DNA of 64,000 bases from an uncultured Bacteroides sp. (GTDB lineage: Bacteria > Bacteroidota > Bacteroidia > Bacteroidales > Bacteroidaceae): the NCBI RefSeq assembly GCF_963676325.1, contig NZ_OY781099.1, positions 2,170,001 through 2,234,000 on the forward strand, read 5' to 3'. Below are positions 33,594-43,236 of this stretch, piece after piece. Below the pieces are notes generated by a model. It had not been told where the DNA came from. It made no database searches and was given only the letters and a program-made list of their open reading frames with translations. Position numbers and translations under genes: made by a program. Every line of letters starts with the position of its first letter. The stretch's first letter is position 1.

Positions 33594-34541
33594 TTACTTT
33601 TCAATACTTAGCAATTCAACCTCAAAGATAAGAGTTGAGAATGGTTTGATAGGACCAGCATCTCTGGAACCGTATCCTAAATCCTGTGGAATATAAAGTT
33701 CCCATTTAGAACCTACAGGCATCAGTGTAAGAGCCTCTGCCCAACCCTTGATAACCTGACCTGCTTCTAAAACTGCTGGTTCGTTTCTTTTGTAAGAGCT
33801 ATCGAACTCTGTACCATCGAGCAAGGTTCCTTTATAGTGAACTTTCACTTTACTTTCGGCTGTTGGTATCTCTCCTGTTCCTTTAGTAATGATTTTATAT
33901 TGCAATCCGCTGGCTGTGGTAACCACACCCTCTTTTGTTTTATTCTCGGCAAGGAACTTAATTCCGGCTTCTTTGTTTGCACCATAGGCTTTCATTAAAC
34001 CTTGATCTTTAATTTTCTCAATATTTTCCTGAATGTATTTCTGAGCATCGGCCACACTCATAGCACCTCCCTGACCAAGAATTCCGGCAATAAAACCGTT
34101 GAGGTACAACTCTTTGTTGATGCTTTGAGCTGATTCCTTTCCAAACAGTTCCTGATTAACGCCCTGAATCATCTGAGTATTAAGTTGCTGACCAATCTGG
34201 ATTCCGGCAAAATAAGCGTTAGCCTTTTTATCTGTTGAGCTCACAGCTTCCTTTAATCCTTTTGCAAATTCGTTAATATAAGCGGTGTCTACATTGAGTT
34301 TGCCAACTAAATAATCTTTCAATCCTTGTGTCTGTGCCAATCCCATTGTGTAAGCAATAGAGTCCATCTGGCTCTTCAGAACTGCAGGAGTTGCAACTAC
34401 TACTGGTGAATCTACTTTAGTCTGTTTCTCTGTAATTTTACTTTTCTTTTGCGCGGTTTTTCCTTTCGCTGTTTGTGCATTTAGGCTGATTACATTGCTT
34501 TGTAAACAAAGTACGGCAACCAATAGAAGTAGCTTTTTCAT
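33594..34541 (-). CDS. FKBP-type peptidyl-prolyl isomerase, exported
   Basis: 315 residues. Signal peptide MKKLLLLVAVLCLQSNVISLNAQ, a charged linker, an N-terminal FKBP_N helical dimerisation domain (about 55-200: DSIAYTMGLAQTQGLKDYL, AYFAGIQIGQQLN), and a C-terminal FKBP domain (about 210-315: GLQYKIITKGTG, VHYKGTLLDGTEFDSSYKR, PVGSKWELYIPQDLGYGSRDAG, TLIFEVELLSI). This is the Mip/FkpA arrangement, which folds envelope proteins in the periplasm. It lies 38 bp after ybaK and 25 bp before the transporter gene. Confidence 0.95.
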   Translation of the reverse strand: MKKLLLLVAVLCLQSNVISLNAQTAKGKTAQKKSKITEKQTKVDSPVVVATPAVLKSQMDSIAYTMGLAQTQGLKDYLVGKLNVDTAYINEFAKGLKEAVSSTDKKANAYFAGIQIGQQLNTQMIQGVNQELFGKESAQSINKELYLNGFIAGILGQGGAMSVADAQKYIQENIEKIKDQGLMKAYGANKEAGIKFLAENKTKEGVVTTASGLQYKIITKGTGEIPTAESKVKVHYKGTLLDGTEFDSSYKRNEPAVLEAGQVIKGWAEALTLMPVGSKWELYIPQDLGYGSRDAGPIKPFSTLIFEVELLSIEK

Positions 34542-34579
34542 CGTTTTGTTTTTGTCTTTTATTATGATTAATCGTTAAT

Positions 34580-35062
34580 TTATTCTTCTGTAAATAGCGT
34601 GCAGACCTCTGCTCTCACTTCTTTAATGAGGTCATTGGGGTTGATTTTTATCTGCAGTCCTCTTTGTCCGGCACTTACATATATAAGCTGAAAGTCAAGG
34701 CATGTGTTATGAATATAGGTTGGAAAATGTTTCTTCATCCCTATCGGAGAACAGGCTCCACGAATATATCCGGTAGTAGGAAGAAGCTCTTTCATCAATA
34801 TCATATCACAGCTTTTGTTTCCTGAAACCTTTGCAGCCAGCTTCAGGTTTAACTCTTTATCTCCGGGAATCACACAAACAAAATGCCCGGTCTTGTCTCC
34901 GTGAAGTACAAGAGTCTTAAATACCTGATCAACATTCTCACCCAGCTGATCGGCAACATGCACGGCGCTCAGGTCGCTTTCGTCTACTTCGTAAGGAATA
35001 AGCTCGTAAGCTATCTTTGCCTTATCCAGCATACGCGCGGCATTAGTCTTATTTATTTTCAT
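34580..35062 (-). CDS. ybaK: Cys-tRNA(Pro)/Cys-tRNA(Cys) deacylase YbaK
   Basis: 160 residues, YbaK/EbsC family. Visible motifs: TNAARMLDKAKIAYELIPYE, DQVFKTLVLHGDKTGHFVCVIPGDKELNLK, TGYIRGACSPIGMKK and the ending RGLQIKINPNDLI. It hydrolyses mischarged Cys-tRNA(Pro). The start overlaps the uvrA 3' end by 14 bp, so it is translated from the uvrA message. Confidence 0.95.
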   Translation of the reverse strand: MKINKTNAARMLDKAKIAYELIPYEVDESDLSAVHVADQLGENVDQVFKTLVLHGDKTGHFVCVIPGDKELNLKLAAKVSGNKSCDMILMKELLPTTGYIRGACSPIGMKKHFPTYIHNTCLDFQLIYVSAGQRGLQIKINPNDLIKEVRAEVCTLFTEE

Positions 35063-37886
35063 GTTCTAATTCTAATTTCAAAAACTTAGGAGTATATCCT
35101 TTGGTGCACTTTGCAACCTGCTCCGGAGTGCCGCAAGAGAGAAGCTCTCCTCCGCCTCGCCCTCCTTCTGGTCCCATGTCAATGATATAATCGGCCATCT
35201 TTATCACATCCAGATTATGCTCAATAACAATGATTGTATTTCCTTTATCTACAAGTTTATTCAGCACACCCATAAGCACACGGATGTCTTCAAAATGAAG
35301 TCCGGTAGTAGGTTCGTCCAGAATATATAGTGTTTTGCCTGTGTCTCTTTTAGCAAGCTCGGTAGCCAGTTTCACACGCTGGCTCTCTCCTCCGGAAAGT
35401 GTGGTGGAAGGCTGTCCAAGACGGATGTATCCCAATCCCACTTCCTGAAGTACTTTTATCTTGTTCAGTATTTGCGGAACGTTCTCAAAGAACTCTACAG
35501 CACGGTTAATGGTCATATCCAACACATCGGCAATGGATTTTCCTTTAAAACGAACCTCCAGAGTTTCACGGTTATATCGTTTGCCATGACATACCTCACA
35601 AGGAACATATACATCGGGTAGGAAATTCATTTCAATTGTTTTGTATCCATTACCGGAACAGGTTTCACAACGTCCGCCGGATACGTTGAAGGAGAAACGT
35701 CCGGGCTTGTATCCTCTGATCTTTGCTTCAGGAAGTCCCACAAACAAAGAACGAATATCTGAGAACACACCGGTATAGGTAGCCGGATTAGAACGTGGAG
35801 TCTTGCCCAAAGGAGACTGGTCTACGTTCACTACTTTATCAATATTATCGAGCCCTTCAATGGAATCGTAAGGCAACGGATCTTTCAAAGAATGAAAGAA
35901 CTGCTGTGAAAGAATGGGTTGCAGGGTGTTATTTATCAAAGTAGACTTTCCGCTACCCGATACCCCTGTAACACAAATCAAGGTTCCCAGTGGGAAGTCA
36001 GCATCGACCCCTTTCAGGTTGTTTCCCTTGGCTCCTTTCAATGACAAGGTTAGTCCGTTTCCTTTTCTTCTCTTTGCAGGAATTTCTATTTTAGTCTTCC
36101 CATTCAGATAACGGGAAGTAAGTGTATCTGTTTTAAGCATCTCATCCGGAGTCCCGGCAAAAACAACTTCTCCTCCAAGGCGTCCGGCTTTAGGTCCCAT
36201 ATCAACCACGTAATCGGCAGCAAGCATCATGTCTCTGTCGTGCTCCACCACAATAACCGAGTTACCCGAATCACGCAATGCTTTCAGTGATTTAATAAGC
36301 TTTTCATTATCACGCTGGTGCAGACCAATACTTGGCTCATCAAGAATATAAAGCACATTTACAAGCTGAGAACCTATTTGTGTTGCCAGACGGATACGCT
36401 GACTCTCTCCTCCTGAAAGTGTTCCTGAAGAGCGCTTGATGGCCAGATATTCCAATCCCACATCCAAAAGGAATTTCAGTCGGGTACGGATTTCTTTCAA
36501 TATCTCAACAGCTATCTTCTTTTGCTTCTCATTCAGGAACTGATCTACAGTCATCAACCAGTCATAAAGCTCTGAAAGATCCATGGATGAGAGGTCGTCA
36601 ATATTCTTATCGTGAATACGGAAGTGCAAAGCTTCTTTGTTTAGTCGGGCTCCATTACATTCAGGACAAACAGTGGTTACAGAGAACTGGTCGGCCCATT
36701 TTTGTGCTGTGGCCGATGCATCCTTTTCCTGCATCATCATGATGTACTTTATAACTCCTTCGAAGGACATAAAATAATCGGAAGATGATCCGATAAGGCT
36801 TTTGTCAATCTTGATTCTATCATCAGAACCATTCAGGATTTCATCAATAGCATCATCGGGAATATCTTTGATCGGTGTTTTTAGTTTGGCATCATACTTC
36901 TCGAGAATGGCGGTTATCTGCCAGAATATCATGATGTTCCTGTGTTTACCTAAAGGAACTATTCCACCTTCGTAAATAGAAAGATTACGATCCGGAATAA
37001 TTTTATCTATATCAATTTTATTCACAACGCCAAGTCCCTTACATTTAGGACACGCTCCCTGTGGTGAGTTAAATGAGAAGTTATGCGGAGCCGGTTCCTT
37101 GTAAGCCAATCCTGAAACGGGGCACATCAGTCTTTTACTGTAGTGTCGCAAATTCATGGTCTCAGCATCCAGAATCATCAGCAATCCGTCGCCCTGTAAC
37201 ATAGCAGTTGCCACGCTTTGTTTCAGTCGTTTATCATCTTTATCGCCAACAATCATTTTATCAATCACCACTTCAATATCGTGATTCTTATAACGGTCTA
37301 GCCTCATGCCAACCATGATTTCCTTTATATCTCCATCTACACGGACATTCAGATATCCCTTTTTCCTGATCTGCTCAAAGAGTTCCTTATAATGTCCTTT
37401 TCTGGATCTTACAAGTGGAGCAAGCAAATAGATTTTCTTTCCACTGTAGTCATGCAAAATCAAATCCAGAATCTGCTCTTCGGTGTATTTCACCATCTTC
37501 TCTCCCGAAAGATAGGAATATGCTTCACCGGCTCTGGCAAAGAGCAGACGAAGATAATCGTAAATTTCCGTGGTAGTTCCCACAGTTGAGCGTGGATTCT
37601 TATTGGTAGTCTTTTGTTCTATGGAAATAACAGGGCTCAGTCCGGTGATCTTATCTACATCCGGACGTTCCATATTCCCTAGAAAGTTTCGCGCATAAGT
37701 AGAGAATGTCTCAATATACCGGCGTTGTCCCTCTGCAAAAATGGTATCAAATGCCAAAGACGATTTACCACTTCCGCTTAATCCGGTTATAACTGTGAGA
37801 CTGTTACGAGGTATATTTACATCTATATTTTTTAAATTATGTACGCGCGCGCCGTACACCCTTACCTGATCATTTTCTTCAACCAT
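35049..37886 (-). CDS. uvrA: Excinuclease ABC subunit A
   Basis: 945 residues. Two ABC ATPase halves: first Walker [16 protein letters not shown], signature [14 protein letters not shown]; second Walker [15 protein letters not shown], signature [14 protein letters not shown], with [16 protein letters not shown]. Two zinc-finger modules are seen ([11 protein letters not shown] after ACPVSG-type residues; CETCSGNGY to CEVCHGKRY). It detects bulky DNA lesions as a dimer and loads UvrB, whose gene is at 45409. It follows a CHU_C-domain gene by 9 bp and overlaps ybaK by 14 bp. Confidence 0.98.
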   Translation of the reverse strand: MVEENDQVRVYGARVHNLKNIDVNIPRNSLTVITGLSGSGKSSLAFDTIFAEGQRRYIETFSTYARNFLGNMERPDVDKITGLSPVISIEQKTTNKNPRSTVGTTTEIYDYLRLLFARAGEAYSYLSGEKMVKYTEEQILDLILHDYSGKKIYLLAPLVRSRKGHYKELFEQIRKKGYLNVRVDGDIKEIMVGMRLDRYKNHDIEVVIDKMIVGDKDDKRLKQSVATAMLQGDGLLMILDAETMNLRHYSKRLMCPVSGLAYKEPAPHNFSFNSPQGACPKCKGLGVVNKIDIDKIIPDRNLSIYEGGIVPLGKHRNIMIFWQITAILEKYDAKLKTPIKDIPDDAIDEILNGSDDRIKIDKSLIGSSSDYFMSFEGVIKYIMMMQEKDASATAQKWADQFSVTTVCPECNGARLNKEALHFRIHDKNIDDLSSMDLSELYDWLMTVDQFLNEKQKKIAVEILKEIRTRLKFLLDVGLEYLAIKRSSGTLSGGESQRIRLATQIGSQLVNVLYILDEPSIGLHQRDNEKLIKSLKALRDSGNSVIVVEHDRDMMLAADYVVDMGPKAGRLGGEVVFAGTPDEMLKTDTLTSRYLNGKTKIEIPAKRRKGNGLTLSLKGAKGNNLKGVDADFPLGTLICVTGVSGSGKSTLINNTLQPILSQQFFHSLKDPLPYDSIEGLDNIDKVVNVDQSPLGKTPRSNPATYTGVFSDIRSLFVGLPEAKIRGYKPGRFSFNVSGGRCETCSGNGYKTIEMNFLPDVYVPCEVCHGKRYNRETLEVRFKGKSIADVLDMTINRAVEFFENVPQILNKIKVLQEVGLGYIRLGQPSTTLSGGESQRVKLATELAKRDTGKTLYILDEPTTGLHFEDIRVLMGVLNKLVDKGNTIIVIEHNLDVIKMADYIIDMGPEGGRGGGELLSCGTPEQVAKCTKGYTPKFLKLELEHENK

Positions 37887-37895
37887 ATTCTTTAT

Positions 37896-38651
37896 TTATT
37901 CTCCAGTTGTTCCACCGGTTTTTGTACCGCTGAAACCACGCAGAATATTTATATCTCCTTTGTGATTATACTTAATTCCATCTGAACCAACAGCTTTTAT
38001 GACAATGAAATAAACACCGTCCTTAACTGCTTTGCCATGATATGTTCCATCCCATCCCTCGTCAGGATTATTCCATTTATAAAGTTCCTGTCCCCATCTG
38101 TTAAAGACAGTTGCATTGAACTTTACCAATGATTTATGTTTCACCTTAAACACGTCGTTTACTCCATCGCCATTAGGCGAGAAAGCGTTAGGTACTTTCA
38201 GCTCCGATTCACTGATAACAATAGAAAATGCATCCGACTCATACGTTTCACTTGTTTCCGTATCGGTGATATAGAGCTTTACATAACTTGTTCCCGATGT
38301 AGTGAATGTATAGGTAACTGCTTCATCAAAACGGCTTAAAAGGACAGACGAGAAATCTGCATTCTGAGAGATCTTCCATTCATACCGTAAAGTAGATGAT
38401 GCATCTGTTACGTTAGAAGTAAATTCAACTTCCATAGGCGCAGCACCGGTAAACTGTCCACCGGGTTCTATTGTTTCACCCTCAACTGGTTTGCCATTTT
38501 CAGAAAGCTGTTTGGCAACAGGATTTGCTTTAATCCCCTTAACCTGCGCATTTAATGGCAATATAAGGAGGAATAAAGTAAAACAAAGCAGAAACATTCT
38601 GACTGAAAGACTCTTTATTATACAATATCTATAGCTCATTTGAATAATCAT
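37896..38651 (-). CDS. Exported protein with CHU_C (T9SS type B sorting) domain
   Basis: 251 residues. A hydrophobic leader (MFLLCFTLFLLILPLNAQ, starting at residue 19; ATGs at 38639 and 38597 are alternative starts), a PKD/Ig-like domain (about 60-145: GAAPMEVEFTSNVTD, YEWKISQNADFS), then a CHU_C/gliding-motility C-terminal domain (VPNAFSPNGDGVNDVFKV, FNRWGQELYKWNN, WDGTYHGKAVKDGVYFIVI). In Flavobacteria this domain directs secretion by the type IX system; whether it does so here is open. It is 9 bp upstream of uvrA and has a TAATTTTG promoter box at 38695. Confidence 0.88.
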   Translation of the reverse strand: MIIQMSYRYCIIKSLSVRMFLLCFTLFLLILPLNAQVKGIKANPVAKQLSENGKPVEGETIEPGGQFTGAAPMEVEFTSNVTDASSTLRYEWKISQNADFSSVLLSRFDEAVTYTFTTSGTSYVKLYITDTETSETYESDAFSIVISESELKVPNAFSPNGDGVNDVFKVKHKSLVKFNATVFNRWGQELYKWNNPDEGWDGTYHGKAVKDGVYFIVIKAVGSDGIKYNHKGDINILRGFSGTKTGGTTGE

Positions 38652-38694
38652 ATCATTTCTCGTTCAGCATTATATATACCTAACGTGATAATTG

Positions 38695-38702
38695 CAAAAT
38701 TA
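38695..38702 (-). promoter_or_regulatory. -7 promoter box of the CHU_C-uvrA-ybaK-FKBP-POT run
   Basis: Minus-strand TAATTTTG, 44 bp upstream of the first start. Gaps in the run are 9 bp, a 14-bp overlap, 38 bp and 25 bp, with a terminator only after the transporter. Confidence 0.6.
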
Positions 38703-38783
38703 ATGTTTCCTCCCGAAATATTTAATTAAAATTGATAATATTATTTTCTTAACCCATAATAATGTGAATATAACAGATTTTTG

Positions 38784-38791
38784 TACCTTTG
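38784..38791 (+). promoter_or_regulatory. -7 promoter box of the LysM gene
   Basis: TACCTTTG, 27 bp upstream of the ATG at 38818. It excludes the GTG at 38764 as the start. Confidence 0.6.
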
Positions 38792-38817
38792 CTTTTCATT
38801 TTAGATTTAAAATAGAA

Positions 38818-40605
38818 ATGATATTTAAACAAATGAATTCACTTAAATCATTGTACGTAGCTGTGCTGTTTGCGGGATTTTCTTATTTTACAGCAAGCGC
38901 TCAGGAAAATAATTCTTATTTTCTTCATACAATTGAAAAGGGACAAAGCCTTCATTCAATTGCCAGCACTTACAATGTTTCTACTGTAGATATTCTAAAA
39001 TTGAATCCAGGATGTAATGAAAAGCTACATGCCGGACAAACTCTTCGTATTCCTCAAAATAAAACAAAGAAACAATCTCAGTTATATCATACCATACAAG
39101 GTGGCGAAACTCTTTACGGACTCACTGTTAAATATAAAGTATCTGCACAAGATATCTGTGAGGCCAACCCGGGACTAAGTTCTGCAAACTTTAAAACCGG
39201 TCAGGTTATTGTAATACCAGCAAGCTCAGTTGCAGCTGATAGTAAGGAACAAAGCGCCAAATCTGCTGCTCCACAATATATATTACGTCCGGAGGTTAAG
39301 TCGAAATGCCAGGAGATGCATAAGGTGCAAAAGAAAGAAACAATCTTCAGTATCAGTCAGAAATACGGTGTTACTCAAGAGGAGTTGATTGCAGCTAATC
39401 CGGAATTGAAAAATGGAGTAAAGAAAGGAAGTCTTATTTGCATTCCTTATCCTACTCCCAAGGTTGAAGTAAAAGAAATTCCAAGTGATACTGAATTATT
39501 CAATACGCGAAAAACAAAGGATGAAAAGTTATCTGTTGTAAAAGCAGCTATTATTCTGCCATTTATGCTAGACGAAGGAAAGAAAACAGAATCGGCCCGG
39601 GCGGTAGAATTTTACGAAGGCTTTCTTCTCGCCATTGACAGTTTAAAGAGAACCGGAACATCAGTAGAGGTGTATACTTATGATTCAGGAAGTGCTCATT
39701 CATCTATTAATTCAATACTGGAAAAGGAAGAACTCAAGAAGGTGAACATAATCTTTGGTCCGTTATACAACGAGCATATTAAACCTCTGGCCAGCTTTGC
39801 CAGGAAGAACAATATAAAACTTGTTATTCCTTTTAGCTCTAAGGATAATCAGGTATTTAATAATCCATCTGTCTTTCAGATTAACACACCTCACTCCTAT
39901 TTATATTCTGAGGTCTACGAACACTTCTTTCGCAAATTCACTTCAGCAAATGTAATATTCCTTGATGCAGATGATAGCGACGGAGAGAAGAAAGAGTTTA
40001 TCAATGGCTTTCAGCAGGAGCTTAGAAATAAGAATGTTCGTTATAAAGTAGTAAAGGCCACTACTAGTGCTTCCGCTCTTTCAAGTGCACTCGTTCCTGG
40101 GAAAGAGAATATTTTTATCCCAACATCAGGTACAAATGTTACACTGATAAAGTGTTTGCCACAGTTACAGTTTGTATTAAAACAAAATCCTTCGGCAAAC
40201 ATCCACTTGTTTGGTTACCCTGAGTGGCAAACCTATACAAAAGATCATCTGGCAGCCTTCTATGAATTGGATACCTATTTCTATTCCTCTTTCTATACCA
40301 ATAACTTATTGCCTGAGGCTGTTAAGTTTATCTCTTCTTATCGCAAGTGGTACAGCAAAGACATGATCAATACTTATCCTAAATTTGGAATGCTTGGCTT
40401 TGACATGGGATACTTTTTCCTGAATGCCCTTTCAAAATACGGTACAGGATTTGAAAAGAATTTGGCTCAGATGAGCTCTATGCGCCCTATTCAGACTGGT
40501 TTCAGATTTGAAAGAGCAAACAACTGGGGAGGATTCATTAACAAGAAAGTCTTCTTCGTCAACTTTTCCAAGAACTATGAATTAATTAAATTTGATTTCG
40601 AATAA
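38818..40605 (+). CDS. LysM-repeat protein with periplasmic-binding-type receptor domain
   Basis: 595 residues. ATG at 38818, or equally ATG at 38833, gives the signal peptide MNSLKSLYVAVLFAGFSYFTASAQ. Three LysM motifs follow (about 35-85: HTIEKGQSLHSIASTYNVS; 95-145: HTIQGGETLYGLTVKYKVS; 170-215: HKVQKKETIFSISQKYGVT), which bind peptidoglycan. The C-terminal 350 residues resemble a type I periplasmic binding/ABC receptor fold (KAAIILPFMLDEG, VNIIFGPLYNEHIKPLASFA, VIPFSSKDNQ). Bacteroidota keep such LysM-receptor fusions near outer-membrane genes; ligand unknown. The next gene starts after 3 bp. Confidence 0.88.
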   Translation: MIFKQMNSLKSLYVAVLFAGFSYFTASAQENNSYFLHTIEKGQSLHSIASTYNVSTVDILKLNPGCNEKLHAGQTLRIPQNKTKKQSQLYHTIQGGETLYGLTVKYKVSAQDICEANPGLSSANFKTGQVIVIPASSVAADSKEQSAKSAAPQYILRPEVKSKCQEMHKVQKKETIFSISQKYGVTQEELIAANPELKNGVKKGSLICIPYPTPKVEVKEIPSDTELFNTRKTKDEKLSVVKAAIILPFMLDEGKKTESARAVEFYEGFLLAIDSLKRTGTSVEVYTYDSGSAHSSINSILEKEELKKVNIIFGPLYNEHIKPLASFARKNNIKLVIPFSSKDNQVFNNPSVFQINTPHSYLYSEVYEHFFRKFTSANVIFLDADDSDGEKKEFINGFQQELRNKNVRYKVVKATTSASALSSALVPGKENIFIPTSGTNVTLIKCLPQLQFVLKQNPSANIHLFGYPEWQTYTKDHLAAFYELDTYFYSSFYTNNLLPEAVKFISSYRKWYSKDMINTYPKFGMLGFDMGYFFLNALSKYGTGFEKNLAQMSSMRPIQTGFRFERANNWGGFINKKVFFVNFSKNYELIKFDFE

Positions 40606-40608
40606 ATC

Positions 40609-41295
40609 ATGAACAAATATATTTTATTACTATTATTAGCCTGCATATCAGTTCCTGCAGCTGCACAACTTGGTCAACAAAGAAACAATCTATCGTTTGG
40701 TATAAACGCCGGTGCAAACTATAATAATGTATCCTTTACGCCTACCATTAAGCAAAAAGGTTTTCTTGCTTACTCAGGCGGTGTAACGGCACGTTATATC
40801 TCGGAAAAGTACTTTGCAATGTTATGCGGAGTACAGGCAGAGCTCAATTATTCTCAACGAGGTTGGGAAGAGATGATTCAGGATAATACAAATACCTATA
40901 GTCGTACAATGAGCTATCTTGAAATACCATTCCTGGCTCATCTTGGTTTTGGTAATGAAAAAGGTGGGCAGTTTTTCATTAACATGGGACCACAGCTTGG
41001 TTATCTGTTAAGCGAAAAAGAAAAGTTTAGCTCTGACTGGAATGCCAGCAACCGTCCTAACGGGGTAAATTACCAATATGGAATGATGGCCGACAATAAG
41101 ATTGACTATGGTCTTGTAGGTGGTGGTGGCATTGAAGTACACACCGGAATAGGACAGTTTCTTCTGGAAGGAAGATACTACTTAGGACTGGCCGATTTTT
41201 ACAAGAACAACCAGGCAAACACGAATAACTTTGAAAAGTCATCTCACAATACTCTTTCAGTAAGACTGACTTATTTATTTAATATTACGAAATAG
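40609..41295 (+). CDS. Outer-membrane beta-barrel protein (PorT-like family)
   Basis: 228 residues. Signal peptide MNKYILLLLLACISVPAAAQ, then alternating strands with the pattern LSFGINAGANYNNVSF, GGVTARYISEKYFAMLCGVQAELNYSQRGW, YLEIPFLAHLGFG, FFINMGPQLGYLLS, VGGGGIEVHTGIGQFLLEGRYYLGL, and the final SVRLTYLF ending. This is the eight-stranded PorT/OMP_b-brl layout. It starts 3 bp after the LysM gene stop, so the two products probably act together in the envelope, one on the wall and one in the outer membrane. A strong terminator follows. Confidence 0.9.
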   Translation: MNKYILLLLLACISVPAAAQLGQQRNNLSFGINAGANYNNVSFTPTIKQKGFLAYSGGVTARYISEKYFAMLCGVQAELNYSQRGWEEMIQDNTNTYSRTMSYLEIPFLAHLGFGNEKGGQFFINMGPQLGYLLSEKEKFSSDWNASNRPNGVNYQYGMMADNKIDYGLVGGGGIEVHTGIGQFLLEGRYYLGLADFYKNNQANTNNFEKSSHNTLSVRLTYLFNITK

Positions 41296-41316
41296 AGTTA
41301 GAACAAACCAACAAAC

Positions 41317-41358
41317 AAAAGAGGTCTTTTGCGCATTGCAAAAGACCTCTTTTGTTTT
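41317..41358 (+). terminator. Rho-independent terminator of the LysM-OMP operon
   Basis: Perfect 16-bp stem AAAAGAGGTCTTTTGC (41317-41332) with GCAAAAGACCTCTTTT (41338-41353), followed by GTTTTA. Symmetric A/T ends may let it act both ways. Confidence 0.9.
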
Positions 41359-41445
41359 ATTTAATCCTAAATTGTATAACACAGAAAAGTGTAACGGTTA
41401 TTTAGAAGTAGCTATTTAAGGATATGCCTGATAAAAAAGAATCTC

Positions 41446-41901
41446 TTATCTGATTCTGTCAGCAGCTTTAACTTTATTTTCATCTTTGCGAATTGCACGA
41501 ATTGCCAGGAAATTAAGAATCATGGCAATTAATGGTAAACAAAGTCCAAAAGAAAACTGGAAGGCAGCTGAAATACTATTCTTGATCATAAGCATAAACA
41601 TAAGAAATACGATGTAATATCCAGCCAGAATAAGCATATTGAATGTACACATCCTTATTTGCAGCTTTCTGTTTTTAAATAAGAAGATGGTGGCGAATGA
41701 GACCAAAGCTCCTAAAATAAGTAAAGCCAATTGTCCCCATGGAGTATAGCATAATCCGGCACTTGGCAGAGCTACGTGCAATGGAGTAAAAGGATAAAGC
41801 AAACCATTCTTATCAAGGAAAGAACCTATAGGTAAAAAAATGTTTGAAGCCAATAAAGCTGTAACAAGCAGTAAATAAACACTTTGAATGCGTTGTATCA
41901 T
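41446..41901 (-). CDS. DUF4293 membrane protein
   Basis: 151 residues. Starts MIQRIQSVYLLLVTALLASNIFLP, the conserved DUF4293 opening, with four transmembrane segments (about 5-23, 52-72, 82-104, 112-132) and a basic C-terminus (RAIRKDENKVKAADRIR). A Bacteroidota-specific inner-membrane family of unknown function, usually next to rpoZ as here. The terminator at 41931 separates it from rpoZ, so it either depends on read-through or has its own weak promoter. Confidence 0.9.
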   Translation of the reverse strand: MIQRIQSVYLLLVTALLASNIFLPIGSFLDKNGLLYPFTPLHVALPSAGLCYTPWGQLALLILGALVSFATIFLFKNRKLQIRMCTFNMLILAGYYIVFLMFMLMIKNSISAAFQFSFGLCLPLIAMILNFLAIRAIRKDENKVKAADRIR

Positions 41902-41930
41902 AATTATTCTTTAAGTTCGGTTATTAATAT

Positions 41931-41964
41931 AAAAAAGAAGGCCGCTTCAGTAAAGAAACGGCCT
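41931..41964 (-). terminator. Terminator of bamD-rpoZ
   Basis: On the minus strand AGGCCGTTTC pairs with GAAGCGGCCT around a 6-nt loop, followed by TCTTTTTT. It lies 14 bp past the rpoZ stop. Confidence 0.82.
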
Positions 41965-41977
41965 GTCTGAAGATCTT

Positions 41978-42313
41978 TTATTGCAATTTTTCTTTTTCCT
42001 TTGCTGGATTTCTGTAATAAACCTTTCCTTCCAGATATTCCTGTGCGGCAATTAAGTTAGGTTTAGGTAATTTCTCGTAATAGCGAGAGATCTCAATCTG
42101 CTCTCTATTTTCAAATACTTCCTCCATATTATCTGTATATGAAGCAAACTCCTGCAATTTCTTAGCCAGATCACTTTTAATTTCAACACCAATCTGATTG
42201 GAACGTTTACCAATAATTGAAACTGTTTCATAAACATTACCAGTATCGGCACACATATCCATCATGTCACGTGTAATGGTATTGGTTGGAGCATTTGTTT
42301 TTTTGTAATCCAT
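41978..42313 (-). CDS. rpoZ: DNA-directed RNA polymerase omega subunit, Bacteroidota type
   Basis: 111 residues: DYKKTNAPTNTITRDMMDMC, then the conserved NVYETVSIIGKRSNQIG core and ALKKEL-like KSDLAKKLQEFAS helix, with a Bacteroidota-specific extension ending YLEGKVYYRNPAKEKEK. It stabilises the beta' subunit of RNA polymerase. It lies 16 bp after bamD and shares its promoter. Confidence 0.93.
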   Translation of the reverse strand: MDYKKTNAPTNTITRDMMDMCADTGNVYETVSIIGKRSNQIGVEIKSDLAKKLQEFASYTDNMEEVFENREQIEISRYYEKLPKPNLIAAQEYLEGKVYYRNPAKEKEKLQ

Positions 42314-42329
42314 AATTCTATTTGTGTAA

Positions 42330-43133
42330 TTAATCTTTTATTTCTTTGCTTGATTCTTTAAATATCTTCTCTACTTCCTTAGAATATTTACTTTCAGGAA
42401 ATTCATTTTTAAAGGCATAATACTCGTCTACTGTTTCACGAAAACGATCGGCTTTCTTATCTTCGATACTTTGAATTGCCATTTCATATTTTGAACGTAA
42501 TACCAAAATAGAAAGATCTTCGCGAAGCTTTGCATAAGGATAATCCTTTAAAGCGTTCTGTGCTGTAATTACACAAGACTGGTAATTATTACCCATGTAA
42601 TTTCCTAAGTTATAATATAACTTGGCAGCCAGAAGTTCTTTAAGCACTAGCTTATCCTGCAGTTCGAAAATCATGTTCTGAGCTTCCTGCTTCTTGGAAC
42701 TTTGAGGAAAATATTCCATAAACATCTGCAGTTCCTGAATAGCTTTGTATGTTCCAGACTGGTCAAGTCTTGCTTCCGGTGTATCCAGACATAACGATTT
42801 CCCTGCATGGAAACGAGCCAATTCTACAAACGTACCCTTTGGATAAGTATTATAGTAAGTAGTGAAATAGTGAGATGCTGTACTATAATCACCCTGATTA
42901 TAATAACTCATGGCAAGCATATACACTGATTCTTCAGCCTTATCTGTACCTTTCAAAGGGAGAATCATATCCTCCAGCAATGTAGCCGATTTACTGTATT
43001 TGCCTTTGGCAAAATAGTTCTTAGCCGCCTCGTATTTGTACTCAGTATCAGTACTTTTCAATAATTTATTATACTCTCCACATGAGGAAAGAGCGCCAGC
43101 TATTAGTAATGTTAGGATGATATTTCTTTTCAT
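42330..43133 (-). CDS. bamD: Outer membrane protein assembly factor BamD
   Basis: 267 residues from the ATG at 43133, which opens the lipoprotein leader MKRNIILTLLIAGALSSC (Cys18). The longer frame to 43190 begins upstream of the TAACTTTG promoter and is rejected. TPR-like repeats follow: EAAKNYFAKGKYSKSATLLEDMI, AESVYMLAMSYYNQGDYSTASHYF, YPKGTFVELARFHAGKSLC, as in BamD/YfiO. It scaffolds the BAM complex on the periplasmic face of the outer membrane. Confidence 0.93.
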   Translation of the reverse strand: MKRNIILTLLIAGALSSCGEYNKLLKSTDTEYKYEAAKNYFAKGKYSKSATLLEDMILPLKGTDKAEESVYMLAMSYYNQGDYSTASHYFTTYYNTYPKGTFVELARFHAGKSLCLDTPEARLDQSGTYKAIQELQMFMEYFPQSSKKQEAQNMIFELQDKLVLKELLAAKLYYNLGNYMGNNYQSCVITAQNALKDYPYAKLREDLSILVLRSKYEMAIQSIEDKKADRFRETVDEYYAFKNEFPESKYSKEVEKIFKESSKEIKD

Positions 43134-43151
43134 TTCATTCAAAATAATGCG

Positions 43152-43159
43152 CAAAGTTA
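43152..43159 (-). promoter_or_regulatory. -7 promoter box of bamD-rpoZ
   Basis: Minus-strand TAACTTTG, 18 bp upstream of the bamD ATG at 43133. Confidence 0.65.
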
Positions 43160-43236
43160 CAGATTCCCTTTGAATAATACAATTATTCAATGTTTTTTAA
43201 TATTAAAATTAATGATTACAAAACCAATAACTCTTC

